From C-114 sp963745405 (lineage in GTDB: Bacteria; Chloroflexota; Limnocylindria; Limnocylindrales; CSP1-4), in the NCBI GenBank assembly GCA_963745405.1, contig CAVUWY010000002.1, positions 2,356,001 through 2,420,000 on the forward strand: a DNA stretch of 64,000 nt. The letters are read 5' to 3'. The position numbers were made by a program, and so were the translations under genes. How positions within the stretch are numbered: the stretch's first letter is position 1; every line of letters begins with the position of its first letter. The notes below the pieces were generated by a model, which saw only the letters and a program-made list of their open reading frames with translations, was not told the DNA's origin and searched no databases. Below are positions 52,695-61,310 of the stretch, piece after piece.

Positions 52695-54716
52695 ATGTCG
52701 AGCGCCGCGTCCGCCCCGTTCCCGCGGCCGACGGCGGACGCTCCGAGCGGCTGGTCCGAGCGCGAGCTGGCGACGCTAACCTCGCTCGCCGAGACGTTCG
52801 TCCGAGGCGGGGCGGCCCGTCGAGCCGGCCTTCTCGCCCAGGCCATCGACCGCCTCGATCCCAGCCAGGTGCGCCAGCTGCGGCTCGTCCTCCGCCTCGT
52901 CGAGAACCGGCCGGCCAACCTTCTCCTGGCGGGCCGATGGAGCACGTTCCGCGACCTCGGGCCGGCCGACCGCGAGCGCTATCTCGTCGACTGGGGCGGC
53001 TCTCGCCTCGCCCTCCGACGGTCGGCGTACCAGGTCTTCAAGCGCCTGTCGTGCTTCATCGCCTACGCCGATGGCGGCGAGGCGGTCGTCAACCCGTTGT
53101 GGTCGACGATCGGCTACCGGGCGCCCATCGAGCCGGTCACCGACGAGCCGACGCCGATCGTGCCGTTCGATCCGGGTCCGCCGGCGGGTCGCGACGGCGC
53201 GGTCGCGATCGAGGCCGACGCCTGCGTCGTCGGCTCAGGGGCCGGCGGCGGGCTCATCGCAGCCGAGCTCGCCCGGGCCGGCCGGGCGGTCGTCGTCCTC
53301 GAGGCCGGGCCGTTCGTGGCGGAACCGGACATGCCGACCGACGAGCTCGCCGCCTACGATCGGCTGTACCTCGACCACGGCCTCACGGCGACCTGGGATG
53401 GTGCCATCTCGATCCTTGCCGGCTCGTCGATCGGTGGCGGGACGACCATCAACTGGATGACGTGCCTGCCCGTCCAGCCCTCGGTCAGGGCAGCCTGGGC
53501 GCGTGAGCACGGACTCGACGGGATCGACGGCGCTGAGTTCGACGGCGACGTGGCCGCGATCGAGGCCGAGATGGGGGTGACCGGCCCGCCGAACGTGCCG
53601 CCGAAGGACGCGGCCATCCTCCGCGGCGCGGCGGCGCTCGGCTGGGAGGCGGCGGAGACACGCCGGAACGGTGTCGGCTGTGGCGACTGCGGTGCCTGCC
53701 CGTTCGGCTGTCGGCGGGGAGCCCGACAGGGCGGGCTTCGGGTCCACCTGGCCGATGCCTGGCGGCATGGGGCGCGGATCGTGCCCGGCGCGTTGGCGCG
53801 GCGGGTCCTCATCGAGGGCGACCGGGCCGCCGGTGTCGAGGCGACGCTCGATGATGGCCGACTCCTCGTCGTCCGGGCGGGACAGGTCGTGGTCGCCGCC
53901 GGCGCACTGCGGACGCCTGGCATCCTCGAGCGGAGCGGCCTCGACCACGAGGCGATCGGGCGGAACCTGCGGCTCCATCCGGTATCGGTCGTCGGGGTAC
54001 GGATGCCGGGCCCGGTCACGATGTGGTCGGGAACGCTGCAGGCAGCCCGCTCGCTCGAGTTCCTCGAACCGCGATCGGCCGGCGGGTCGGGGTTCGTCAT
54101 CGAGTCGGTCCCGGCTCACCCCGGGCTCATCGCCCAGGCCCTGCCGTGGGAGTCGACCGACGGCCACGCCGGCCTCATGGCCCGGGTGACCCACCTCGCG
54201 CCGCTCATCGCGATCACCCGCGACCTCGGTTCAGGGACGGTCAGGACGACGAAGGGCGGCTCGACCCGGATCGACTACCGGGTCGGTACGGCCGAGGTCG
54301 CGACACTCCGCCGGGGCCTCGTCGAGATGGCTCGGCTCGGCCGCGCTGCCGGCGGCCTTCAACTCGTCGCCTTCGGCACGCCGCCGGCCTGGATCGGGAC
54401 GGAGCGGAGCACGGCGCCCGGTCCACAACCGGCGTTCGATGGGTACCTGGAGAGGCTGGCTGCCTTCGATTTCGGACCGAACCGCGGCTCGGTCTTCTCC
54501 GCCCACCAGATGGGGACGGCGCGGACGGGTGTGGACCCGGCAGAGCACCCGGTCGACGAGCGGGGCCGGGTGCGACGCGATCGGGCCGGCGCGACCGTTC
54601 GCGGGCTCTACGTAGGCGACGCCTCGCTCTTCCCGACGGCGATCGGCGTCAACCCGATGATCACGGTGATGGCGCTGGCTCGACGGACCGCTCGGACGAT
54701 GCTGGCCGAGGGATGA
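52695..54716 (+). CDS. GMC-family FAD oxidoreductase (long-chain alcohol oxidase-like)
   Basis: 673 residues. The N-terminal 130 residues resemble the small gluconate-dehydrogenase-subunit-like domain (LTSLAETFVRGG..., YQVFKRLSCFIAYA). The GMC part has VVGSGAGGGLIAAELARAG for FAD, SSIGGGTTINWMT, the catalytic His in SAHQMGTAR and Asn in GVNPMITVMA. A cysteine-rich insertion GCGDCGACPFGC (near 325) matches fatty-alcohol-oxidase-type members. Likely oxidises long-chain alcohols or sterol-like substrates. Its end overlaps the convergent EamA gene by 56 bases. Confidence 0.87.
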   Translation: MSSAASAPFPRPTADAPSGWSERELATLTSLAETFVRGGAARRAGLLAQAIDRLDPSQVRQLRLVLRLVENRPANLLLAGRWSTFRDLGPADRERYLVDWGGSRLALRRSAYQVFKRLSCFIAYADGGEAVVNPLWSTIGYRAPIEPVTDEPTPIVPFDPGPPAGRDGAVAIEADACVVGSGAGGGLIAAELARAGRAVVVLEAGPFVAEPDMPTDELAAYDRLYLDHGLTATWDGAISILAGSSIGGGTTINWMTCLPVQPSVRAAWAREHGLDGIDGAEFDGDVAAIEAEMGVTGPPNVPPKDAAILRGAAALGWEAAETRRNGVGCGDCGACPFGCRRGARQGGLRVHLADAWRHGARIVPGALARRVLIEGDRAAGVEATLDDGRLLVVRAGQVVVAAGALRTPGILERSGLDHEAIGRNLRLHPVSVVGVRMPGPVTMWSGTLQAARSLEFLEPRSAGGSGFVIESVPAHPGLIAQALPWESTDGHAGLMARVTHLAPLIAITRDLGSGTVRTTKGGSTRIDYRVGTAEVATLRRGLVEMARLGRAAGGLQLVAFGTPPAWIGTERSTAPGPQPAFDGYLERLAAFDFGPNRGSVFSAHQMGTARTGVDPAEHPVDERGRVRRDRAGATVRGLYVGDASLFPTAIGVNPMITVMALARRTARTMLAEG

Positions 54717-55722
54717 TCTCGGGCGCGGGCTGCAGCCCGGGCTGGTCCCCCGGGGCGGTGGTCGGCGCCGTGGCCCGGCTCCGTGCGGTGATGATGAGGG
54801 CGACTGCCCCGACGATCACCACGGCAGCGAGGACCGTCCGTGGCGACAGCTCCTCGCCGAGGAGGATCGCCCCGAGGACGAACGCGACGACCGGGTTCAC
54901 GTACGCGTACGTGGCGACCTTCGGCAGCGGGGCGACGCGGATGAGCCACGAGAAGGTCGTGAAGCCGATGACGCTGCCCACTGTGGTCAGATAGAGGAAC
55001 GCGAGCCACGACGCCTGGGTGACGGCCGCCGGGTCGAAGCCGGCGAACTCGCCGGTCACGAGGGCCATGACGGCGAGGACGAGGCCGCCGCAGAGCATCT
55101 CGACGGCGGTGGCGAGGAGTGGCATGCGTGGCAGGCGGGCGACGTGCGACGAGTACAGCGAGCCGCTCGCCCAGGAGATGGGCGACAGGATCACCGCGAT
55201 GAGGCCGCCGAGGGCAAGGGTCCCGCCGCTCGCCGGGGCGACGAGGATGCCGACGCCGACGACCCCGAGGGCGATGCCGAGGACGGCGGCCCTGGGCAGC
55301 CGTTCGCCGAAGATGACCCGGCCGAAGATCGCGACCCACATCGGCATGAGGGCGATGAGGAGGGCGGCCATGCTCGCCGGGACCGTCTGCTCGCCGAGGG
55401 CGACCATGCCCATACCCCCGCCGAGCAGGAGTGCGCCGACGATGAACGAGTCGCGCAGCTCGACCCGGTCGATCCGGAAGGCATCGCGGCGCTCTCGCAG
55501 GACGCACCAGCCGAACAGAAGCGCGCCGGCGAGGAGGAACCTCGCCGAGGCCATGAGGAACGGCGGCATCGACTCGACGGCGATCTTGATCCCTACGTAG
55601 GTCGAGCCCCAGACGAAGTAGAGGACCAGCAGTCCGACCGCGACGGCGAGCGGTGAGGCCGCAGGGCGGCGCAGGACTGCGCTTTGGGCCGTGGCGGTGG
55701 GGGCTGCCGGAGCGGTTGTCAT
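54661..55722 (-). CDS. EamA/DMT family transporter
   Basis: 353 residues with ten hydrophobic helices in two EamA repeats (VLYFVWGSTYVGIKIAVESMP... and ILSPISWASGSLYSSH...). Relatives export amino acids or metabolites. Start is the ATG at 55722; the open frame upstream belongs to the overlapping antisense of the next gene. No regulator is adjacent. Confidence 0.88.
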   Translation of the reverse strand: MTTAPAAPTATAQSAVLRRPAASPLAVAVGLLVLYFVWGSTYVGIKIAVESMPPFLMASARFLLAGALLFGWCVLRERRDAFRIDRVELRDSFIVGALLLGGGMGMVALGEQTVPASMAALLIALMPMWVAIFGRVIFGERLPRAAVLGIALGVVGVGILVAPASGGTLALGGLIAVILSPISWASGSLYSSHVARLPRMPLLATAVEMLCGGLVLAVMALVTGEFAGFDPAAVTQASWLAFLYLTTVGSVIGFTTFSWLIRVAPLPKVATYAYVNPVVAFVLGAILLGEELSPRTVLAAVVIVGAVALIITARSRATAPTTAPGDQPGLQPAPEIIPRPASSERSVEPAPSP

Positions 55723-55819
55723 AGTCGACTGGTCCAAGTTGCCGACAGCGTACCGGGTCCCCGTCCGGCTGTCACCCCCCATCTGGACGCCCCCGGCCGG
55801 GCTCGGAGGAGGGGTCGGA

Positions 55820-56635
55820 TCAGGCGGCCAGGGAGACCGGGCGGCAGACCTTGCAGGGCCGGTAGCCCCGTTCGCCGGCCTCGCCGAGCGAGTGGAACGA
55901 CACCCGGTGTCGGTCGGTGACCCGGCGGGCGTGGTGGCAGGTCGGATGGCAGACGATGTGGGTGGTGTCCGAGCCGATGTAGCGGATGCCGGCCTTGGCC
56001 AGCCGCTCGAGTCCGTCGGGATCGGCGCCTTCCCAGGCGAGGAGGGTCCGCTTGTTGTCCGGGCCGCCGAGCGAGTACTGGCCGATGTGGCCGTCGGTCC
56101 GGACGACGCGGTGGCAGGGGATGACGAGCGGGACGGGGTTCCGGGCGAGCGCCGTGCCCACCGCCCGGACGGCGGCCGGATGGCCGATCTCGGCCGCGAT
56201 CCAGCCGTAGGGCCGGACCTCGCCGCGGGGGATCTGGAGCGCCTTGAACCAGACGGCCTGCTCGAACGCGCCGCGTCCACGGAGGTCGACGTCGATGCGG
56301 ACCCGGCGATCGCCGGCCAGTCGCCGCTGGATGGCCGTCGCGAGGCGTGGCGGCAGTCCGTTCCGGGCGGGCCGGATGGGCCGCTCGTAGCCGGTCCGGA
56401 ACTGCTCCTCGAACGCTGCCGCGTCCGTCGCCGATGTCAGAGCGGAAACGCCGCGGCCGTTCCAGGCCACCCAGACCGGCCCGATCGCCGTGTCGATGAC
56501 CGCGTACTCGTCGGCCAGGCCGGCCGCCACGAGCGTGTCCGGCAGGAGGCTCGGCGGGGCGGCGACCCGAAGGTCGCGGAGGGCGGCCTCGATCCGGGCG
56601 AGCGCCGGGTCCTCGTGGGCGGTCGGGCTGGTCAT
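55820..56635 (-). CDS. MGMT with C-terminal Ada zinc domain (reversed order)
   Basis: 271 residues. The MGMT part has IPRGEVRPYGWIAAEIG and the acceptor motif PCHRVVRTDG (Cys174), which removes methyl groups from O6-guanine suicidally. After it comes an Ada-type metal-binding domain: Cys229-x3-Cys233-x27-Cys261-x2-Cys264 with GYRPCKVCRP, matching the Cys38/42/69/72 spacing of E. coli Ada. In E. coli Ada this zinc domain is N-terminal and its first Cys accepts methyl from phosphotriesters, switching the protein into an activator; here it is C-terminal and no AraC HTH is present. The start overlaps the sigma-factor stop by 4 bases (ATGA). Confidence 0.88.
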   Translation of the reverse strand: MTSPTAHEDPALARIEAALRDLRVAAPPSLLPDTLVAAGLADEYAVIDTAIGPVWVAWNGRGVSALTSATDAAAFEEQFRTGYERPIRPARNGLPPRLATAIQRRLAGDRRVRIDVDLRGRGAFEQAVWFKALQIPRGEVRPYGWIAAEIGHPAAVRAVGTALARNPVPLVIPCHRVVRTDGHIGQYSLGGPDNKRTLLAWEGADPDGLERLAKAGIRYIGSDTTHIVCHPTCHHARRVTDRHRVSFHSLGEAGERGYRPCKVCRPVSLAA

Positions 56636-57231
56636 GCGATCGACTCCTCTCGCTCGGCTGCCTCGAAGGCGGCTCGGAGCAGCGCGAGTCCGCGGTGGAC
56701 CTGCGCCTTGACGGTGCCCTCGGGACGGCCGAGGACCTCGCTCATCTCGGTGTAGGACAGGCCGTCGACGTGCCGGAGCACGACGGCGGCGCGATAACGG
56801 TCGGGAAGATCGGCGACGAGGGCTGCCCACTGTTCGGCGCCCTCGCGGCGGGCGGCACGCTCGGGCGGGTTCTCCGCCGCCGGGGCCGGTGGCAGGAGGT
56901 GAGCCATCTCCCGCGCCTCGCCATCCGACGCCGAGAGGGAAACGGTTCGCGGACGACGGGGCGCGGCCCGGTTCCGGCAGAGGTTCACCGCGATCGTCGC
57001 CAGCCAGGCGCGGAGATGGAGCTCGCGGATCCGTTGGGCCTCGTATCCGCCCAGAGCGCGGTAGGCCCGGACGAACGTGTCCTGGGCGACCTCCTCCGCA
57101 TCGGCTCCATCGCCGAGGAGTCGGAGGGCGATCGAGTAGACCCGGTCCTGGTGCCGCCGGACCAGCGTCTCGAAGCACCCGTCGAGGTCTCGTGCGATGT
57201 TGCGAAGGAGCGTCTCGTCGTCCATCACCAC
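56632..57231 (-). CDS. ECF-type RNA polymerase sigma factor
   Basis: 199 residues. Sigma2: CFETLVRRHQDRVYSIALRLL and ADAEEVAQDTFVRAYRAL; sigma4: LPDRYRAAVVLRHVDGLSYTEMSEVLG and PEGTVKAQVHRGLALL; a longer linker than usual lies between. GTG start at 57231, or the ATG at 57225. No anti-sigma factor follows; instead the next gene is the MGMT-Ada fusion, translationally coupled, so this sigma factor probably controls or is controlled by alkylation damage. Confidence 0.9.
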   Translation of the reverse strand: MVMDDETLLRNIARDLDGCFETLVRRHQDRVYSIALRLLGDGADAEEVAQDTFVRAYRALGGYEAQRIRELHLRAWLATIAVNLCRNRAAPRRPRTVSLSASDGEAREMAHLLPPAPAAENPPERAARREGAEQWAALVADLPDRYRAAVVLRHVDGLSYTEMSEVLGRPEGTVKAQVHRGLALLRAAFEAAEREESIA

Positions 57232-57428
57232 TCAGAACAGGGCCGAAGGCGGGAGCGTTGCATCCCGCTGCCGGCCGGTCACGGTCGGTCGCGGCCGCAG
57301 CGGCGTCTATCATCGGTCGGGCGGTCCGCCGACGGCTGGCCGCGCCGGGACCCGATCGATGACCGAGCGGTGACCGCGCTGGACCGCGATAGCCGTATCC
57401 GCTTCACGGGGCCGACCGATGGAGGACG

Positions 57429-58346
57429 ATGACCGCACGCGACGCCTCGACCGCCCTCGTGCCACCGACGTGGTCGGCGCGGGCGCTCGGCTGGCTCGAC
57501 CGCCACGGCGAGCGCTTCGGCATCGTCGTCGCCGTCGGCCTGTGGGCGGTGATGGTGCTGACCTCGGGCGTCCATTTCGACATCCAGGTCCAACCGCTCG
57601 GCAACGTCCCGGTCGGGCCGGCACTCGACGCCCGGGCGTACTGGGAGGCCGACCTCGCCGACCCGTACGCCAACGCGAGTGCCGGCGTCCCCGGCGCCTA
57701 CCTCTACTCGCCGGCGTTCCTCGTCCTGCTGGCTCCGCTGCGGATCCTGCCCTGGCCGCTGTTCGTCGCGGCGTGGGTCGCGATCCTCCTCTTCGCGCTG
57801 CGCTGGATCGTCGGGCCGCGGCTGCTCGGCCTCGCGGTGATCGCCGCGTTCCCGGAGCTGTGGGGGGCGAACATCGTGATCCTCATGGCTGCTGCGATCG
57901 TCGTCGGGTTCCGCCGGCCGGCGAGCTGGGCGTTCATCCTCCTGACGAAGGTCACGCCGGCCGTCGGCCTCATCTGGTTCCTCATCCGCCGGGAGTGGCG
58001 CGCGCTCGTCGAGGTCGGCCTGGTGACGGCGGCGATCGTCGGCCTGACGTACCTGATCGTGCCCGGCGCCTGGGCCGACTGGATCGCGGTCCTGCAGGGC
58101 AACACCTCGGCGCCCGGGACGTGGGCCTCGCTCAACATCCCGCTCGTCTACCGGCTGCCGTTCGCCATCGCCGTCGTCGGGTGGGCGGCCTGGACCGATC
58201 GCCGCTGGGCGGTCCCGATCGGCTGCCTCCTCGCCCTGCCGCTCCTCTGGTGGGGCGGCTTCGCCCTGCTCCTCGCCGTGATCCCGCTCCGCTGGCCGGC
58301 CATCACCGGCCGATCGGCGGCCCCGATGGAGGCGGCTCGAGCCTGA
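57429..58346 (+). CDS. DUF2029 (GT87-like) membrane protein
   Basis: 305 residues with about 8 membrane helices. The first loop carries the family pattern (DARAYWEADLADPYANAS...AYLYSPAFLVLLAPL), with the acidic residue expected of GT-C mannosyltransferases using polyprenyl-phosphate sugars. It lies 3 bases after GGAGG; a TATCAT word is about 115 nt upstream. It is shorter than typical GT87 proteins, so activity is uncertain. Confidence 0.78.
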   Translation: MTARDASTALVPPTWSARALGWLDRHGERFGIVVAVGLWAVMVLTSGVHFDIQVQPLGNVPVGPALDARAYWEADLADPYANASAGVPGAYLYSPAFLVLLAPLRILPWPLFVAAWVAILLFALRWIVGPRLLGLAVIAAFPELWGANIVILMAAAIVVGFRRPASWAFILLTKVTPAVGLIWFLIRREWRALVEVGLVTAAIVGLTYLIVPGAWADWIAVLQGNTSAPGTWASLNIPLVYRLPFAIAVVGWAAWTDRRWAVPIGCLLALPLLWWGGFALLLAVIPLRWPAITGRSAAPMEAARA

Positions 58347-58352
58347 CCGGCG

Positions 58353-59081
58353 TCAGGCGGCTGCCGCGGCCGGAGCGATCGCTCGGATCGAGCCGTCGGG
58401 GCCGATGACCTCGACCTCGCCGGTCGGCTGGATGAGGAAGATCCAGACATCCCAGGCGCAATGGCTGACGACGAGCGCCCCGAGCGGTACGCCGGCCGCG
58501 TAGAGGGCGGCCCAGTGGGCGCCGGCGACGGTCGCCGCTCCGAGGAGGGTGAAGTTGCCGGTCACGACGTGGACGCCGCCGTAGGCCATCGTCGCGAGCG
58601 CGGCGCCGGGCCAGCGGCCGTAACGGCGCATGAGGGCCGACTGGACGAGCCCGCGCCAGAAGATCTCCTCGGCCGGCCCGACGATCGTCGCCAGCCGGGC
58701 GGCGATCTCGACCCGTGGGCGCAGCGTTCGGAGGGCGTAGATGTCGCGGATCTCCCGGTCGCCGCCGGGCACGAACCGCCGGGCGAAGCGGTCGCCGAAG
58801 GCGAACGTGACGTACAGGACGACCGCCGAGAGGAGCCCGGCCGGCAGGTACCAGCCCCGCGGCCGGAGCCGCCGCGACGGTCGAGACGTCAGCAGCGCGT
58901 AGGTGCCGAGGCCGAGCCCGGTGAACGTCATCCGCTGCCAGAAGCGCGCCCGCGGGCCCTGGAATGTCGCGCTGAAGGCGGCGATCGCCCCACCGAGTCC
59001 CAGCAGCAGGACCGCCAGCGGCGGACCGTCGATGCCGCGCCCGGGCTCGCCGCCGCGCTCCGCGTCGACGACGTCGCTCAC
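58353..59081 (-). CDS. CPBP-family intramembrane protease
   Basis: 242 residues from the GTG at 59081, overlapping the upstream stop by 4 bases (GTGA). Six or more membrane helices and the CPBP motifs EEIFWRG (Glu-Glu-x3-Arg), HVVTGNFTLL and SHCAWDVWIF. CPBP (Abi/RCE1-like) members cut prenylated proteins or have bacteriocin-immunity roles. Coupled to a prenyltransferase gene, which hints at a prenylated-substrate connection, although unproven. Confidence 0.85.
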   Translation of the reverse strand: MSDVVDAERGGEPGRGIDGPPLAVLLLGLGGAIAAFSATFQGPRARFWQRMTFTGLGLGTYALLTSRPSRRLRPRGWYLPAGLLSAVVLYVTFAFGDRFARRFVPGGDREIRDIYALRTLRPRVEIAARLATIVGPAEEIFWRGLVQSALMRRYGRWPGAALATMAYGGVHVVTGNFTLLGAATVAGAHWAALYAAGVPLGALVVSHCAWDVWIFLIQPTGEVEVIGPDGSIRAIAPAAAAA

Positions 59082-61186
59082 GGCGTGGCGAGCCCCGACA
59101 GGAGGAGCCCGACCACGAGCAGGCCGCCGAAGACCATGTGGAGGCGGGCGGTCTGGACGTCGATCATCGCGATCGCCCGGGCCTGCCCGGTCGCCCCGAG
59201 CTCGGCGGATCGGATGACCTGGGCGAGGAACGGCAGCGACAGGATGGCCAGCAGGGTCGCCGGCGGCAGGAGCCGCAGCGCGACGGCCATGCCGAGGACC
59301 ATGTAGGCGCCGAGGACGAGCGCGACGTACAGGTAGTGGGCGTACTCCTTGCCGATCCCGCCGGACAGCGTCCGGATGCCGGCCCGGGTGTCCTCGCTGA
59401 TGTCGCGCCACTCGTTGCCATCGAGGATCGCCGCGACGAGGAGGCCGACCGGGATGGACGCGATGAGGGCCATCAGCGACCAGGCCCCGGTCACCGCGAA
59501 GTACGTGCCCTCGACCATCAGCGGTCCCATGAGGAAGAACACGAGGGGGACGCCGAGGGCCTTGTACTTGTATTCGAAGGGCGGCGCCGTGTAGAAGTAC
59601 CCGCCGGTCAGCCCGAGGATCCCGAGGCCGAGGATGGCCGGTCCTCGCAGGACGATCAGGTAGATGCCGATGAGGATCGCCAGAGCGAACGCACCGAAGG
59701 CGACGACGAAGGCGGCGCGCTCGGTGAGGCGCCCCTTGACGAGGGCGTGGCTCGCCCGTGGCGAGGTGATCGTGTCGACGCCGCGCCGGACGTCGTAGAT
59801 CTCGTTGACGACGTTCGTCCCGGAGTGGAGGAGCATCGCCCCCGCCAGCGCCGCGAGGAACGGCGTCCACTGGAAGAGCCCGTCGACCGAGGCGACGGCT
59901 GCGCCGGCGAGGACAGGGATCACCGATGCGGTGTAGGCGAACGGCCGGAGGATCTCCCAGACACCGCCGGCCCGCCGCCGGATCAGCTCGGCCACGCCGA
60001 GGCGGCGATCGCTCTCGAGCGTTGTCGAGGCACCGGGACCCCCGGCCGCCGCGGCGGCGGCAGCCCCGACGAGGACCGGGGCGCCGTCGATGGCGGACGA
60101 GGCTGCCGCGGCGGTCGCGGCCCGGCCGGCCGGCAGCGGCGCCGCCGCATACAGGGCCGCGGCGGCGATGAGCTCGTCGATCTGGCGGTCCTCCTGGACG
60201 ACCGGCTGGAGGAGGGGCAGCCCGAGGCCGGCCTGGGCGTGGAACGCCATCGCTCCGGCCGCGACGTCCTCGCGGGTGCCGCAGAGCATGAACGCGTCGA
60301 GCAGTTCGTCGGGGATGAGGTTGCCCGCGGTCGTGTAGTCCTCGGCCCGCCAGGCGGCGGCGATCCGGTCCCGGAGCTCGCGGTCGAAACCGGCCCGGCG
60401 GAGGGAGACGTCGCCCAGGACCGACATCATGTAGATGACGAATGGCTCGCGCTTGGCCCGGTTCAGCGCCTCGCGACGGGTGGCGTCGACGAGCGACAGG
60501 AGATAGCCGGCCGTCTCGAGGGAGTCGGGGTCGCGGCCGGCTTCGGTCGCCGATGCGCGCAACCGGGCGAGGATGCCGGCGAGGCTCGGGATCGACTCGG
60601 CCGGGCGGGCGAGGTAGCCGTCGGCCTTCTGGCCGGCCAGGGCGACGAACTCCTTGCGATAGGCGGCGATGACGAGCGGGATCCGATGCGTCGGGGGGAA
60701 CATCGGTTGGATCGGCGGCAGACCCTCGGTCGCCGACGGCAGGCGCTCGCCGGCCCACAGCGCCCGCAGCTGGTCGATCGTCTCCGAGACGCGGGCAACG
60801 GCGTCGTCCGGGACGTAGGGGATGCCCATCTGCTTGAGGCGGAGCGGGAGCCCGGTCCCAAGGCCCATGACGATCCGGCCGGGGAGCATCTCGTCGAGGG
60901 CCGAGCCGGTCATGGCGAGGACGACCGGGTGGCGGGTGAACGGATTGACCGCCCCGAGGGCGACCCGGAAGCCGGCCTCACCCTCGACGAACGTCCGGCC
61001 GTCGTCGGCCGAGATCGCCGCCGCGACCGCCGAGCCGAAGCTCACCGCGTCGCGCTCGAAGTAGCTGTCGTGGATCCAGATCGAATCGAGACCGGCGTGG
61101 CGGGCACTCCGGCTCCAGGTCACGACATCGTCGATGTCGCCACGGGCGGCGAGTCCGAGACCGATGGGTCGAGCGAGTGCACGCAT
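59078..61186 (-). CDS. LLM-class flavin/F420 oxidoreductase fused to UbiA prenyltransferase
   Basis: 702 residues from the ATG at 61186 (AGGAG at 61197-61201). Residues about 1-330 are a luciferase-like TIM barrel (WIHDSYFERDA, VALGAVNPFTRHPVVLA, PGRIVMGLGTGL); relatives use FMN or F420. A low-complexity Ala/Gly linker follows, then about 300 residues of UbiA: first Asp-rich motif NEIYDVRRGVD, second DGNEWRDISEDTRAGIRTLSG, which is like MenA, and 7-9 membrane helices. The enzyme would join an isoprenoid to an aromatic acceptor and have a linked redox activity. The fusion is continuous, without a stop or restart, so it is unlikely to be an artefact. Confidence 0.85.
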   Translation of the reverse strand: MRALARPIGLGLAARGDIDDVVTWSRSARHAGLDSIWIHDSYFERDAVSFGSAVAAAISADDGRTFVEGEAGFRVALGAVNPFTRHPVVLAMTGSALDEMLPGRIVMGLGTGLPLRLKQMGIPYVPDDAVARVSETIDQLRALWAGERLPSATEGLPPIQPMFPPTHRIPLVIAAYRKEFVALAGQKADGYLARPAESIPSLAGILARLRASATEAGRDPDSLETAGYLLSLVDATRREALNRAKREPFVIYMMSVLGDVSLRRAGFDRELRDRIAAAWRAEDYTTAGNLIPDELLDAFMLCGTREDVAAGAMAFHAQAGLGLPLLQPVVQEDRQIDELIAAAALYAAAPLPAGRAATAAAASSAIDGAPVLVGAAAAAAAGGPGASTTLESDRRLGVAELIRRRAGGVWEILRPFAYTASVIPVLAGAAVASVDGLFQWTPFLAALAGAMLLHSGTNVVNEIYDVRRGVDTITSPRASHALVKGRLTERAAFVVAFGAFALAILIGIYLIVLRGPAILGLGILGLTGGYFYTAPPFEYKYKALGVPLVFFLMGPLMVEGTYFAVTGAWSLMALIASIPVGLLVAAILDGNEWRDISEDTRAGIRTLSGGIGKEYAHYLYVALVLGAYMVLGMAVALRLLPPATLLAILSLPFLAQVIRSAELGATGQARAIAMIDVQTARLHMVFGGLLVVGLLLSGLATP

Positions 61187-61222
61187 CGGGTGAGCGCTCC
61201 TGCGCAGGCGGTTCGTCCGAGC

Positions 61223-61228
61223 AGTGTA
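61223..61228 (-). promoter_or_regulatory. -10 box TACACT of the LLM-UbiA gene
   Basis: On the minus strand TACACT, 36 nt before the ATG at 61186, leaving room for its AGGAG. Confidence 0.45.
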
Positions 61229-61246
61229 CTCGCGAACCGTTTCACT

Positions 61247-61264
61247 TGCTAGTACGCGATAGCA
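61247..61264. promoter_or_regulatory. inverted repeat TGCTA-N8-TAGCA between divergent genes
   Basis: Short perfect arms at 61247-61251 and 61260-61264 in an AT-richer intergenic patch between the LLM-UbiA and methyltransferase genes. Candidate operator only. Confidence 0.35.
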
Positions 61265-61298
61265 CGTTTCTTGGATGAGTCCGCCGCGGAGTGCATGC

Positions 61299-61304
61299 GA
61301 CAAT
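61299..61304 (+). promoter_or_regulatory. candidate -10 GACAAT, leaderless promoter of the methyltransferase
   Basis: GACAATCCGGCA then GTG at 61311, almost the same sequence as the GMC promoter (TACAATCCGGCG then ATG). The first base is G, so confidence is lower. Confidence 0.35.
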
Positions 61305-61310
61305 CCGGCA

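Noticed and set aside
59138..61252. A 704-codon plus-strand frame
   Set aside because: Antisense shadow of the LLM-UbiA gene; no recognisable domain.
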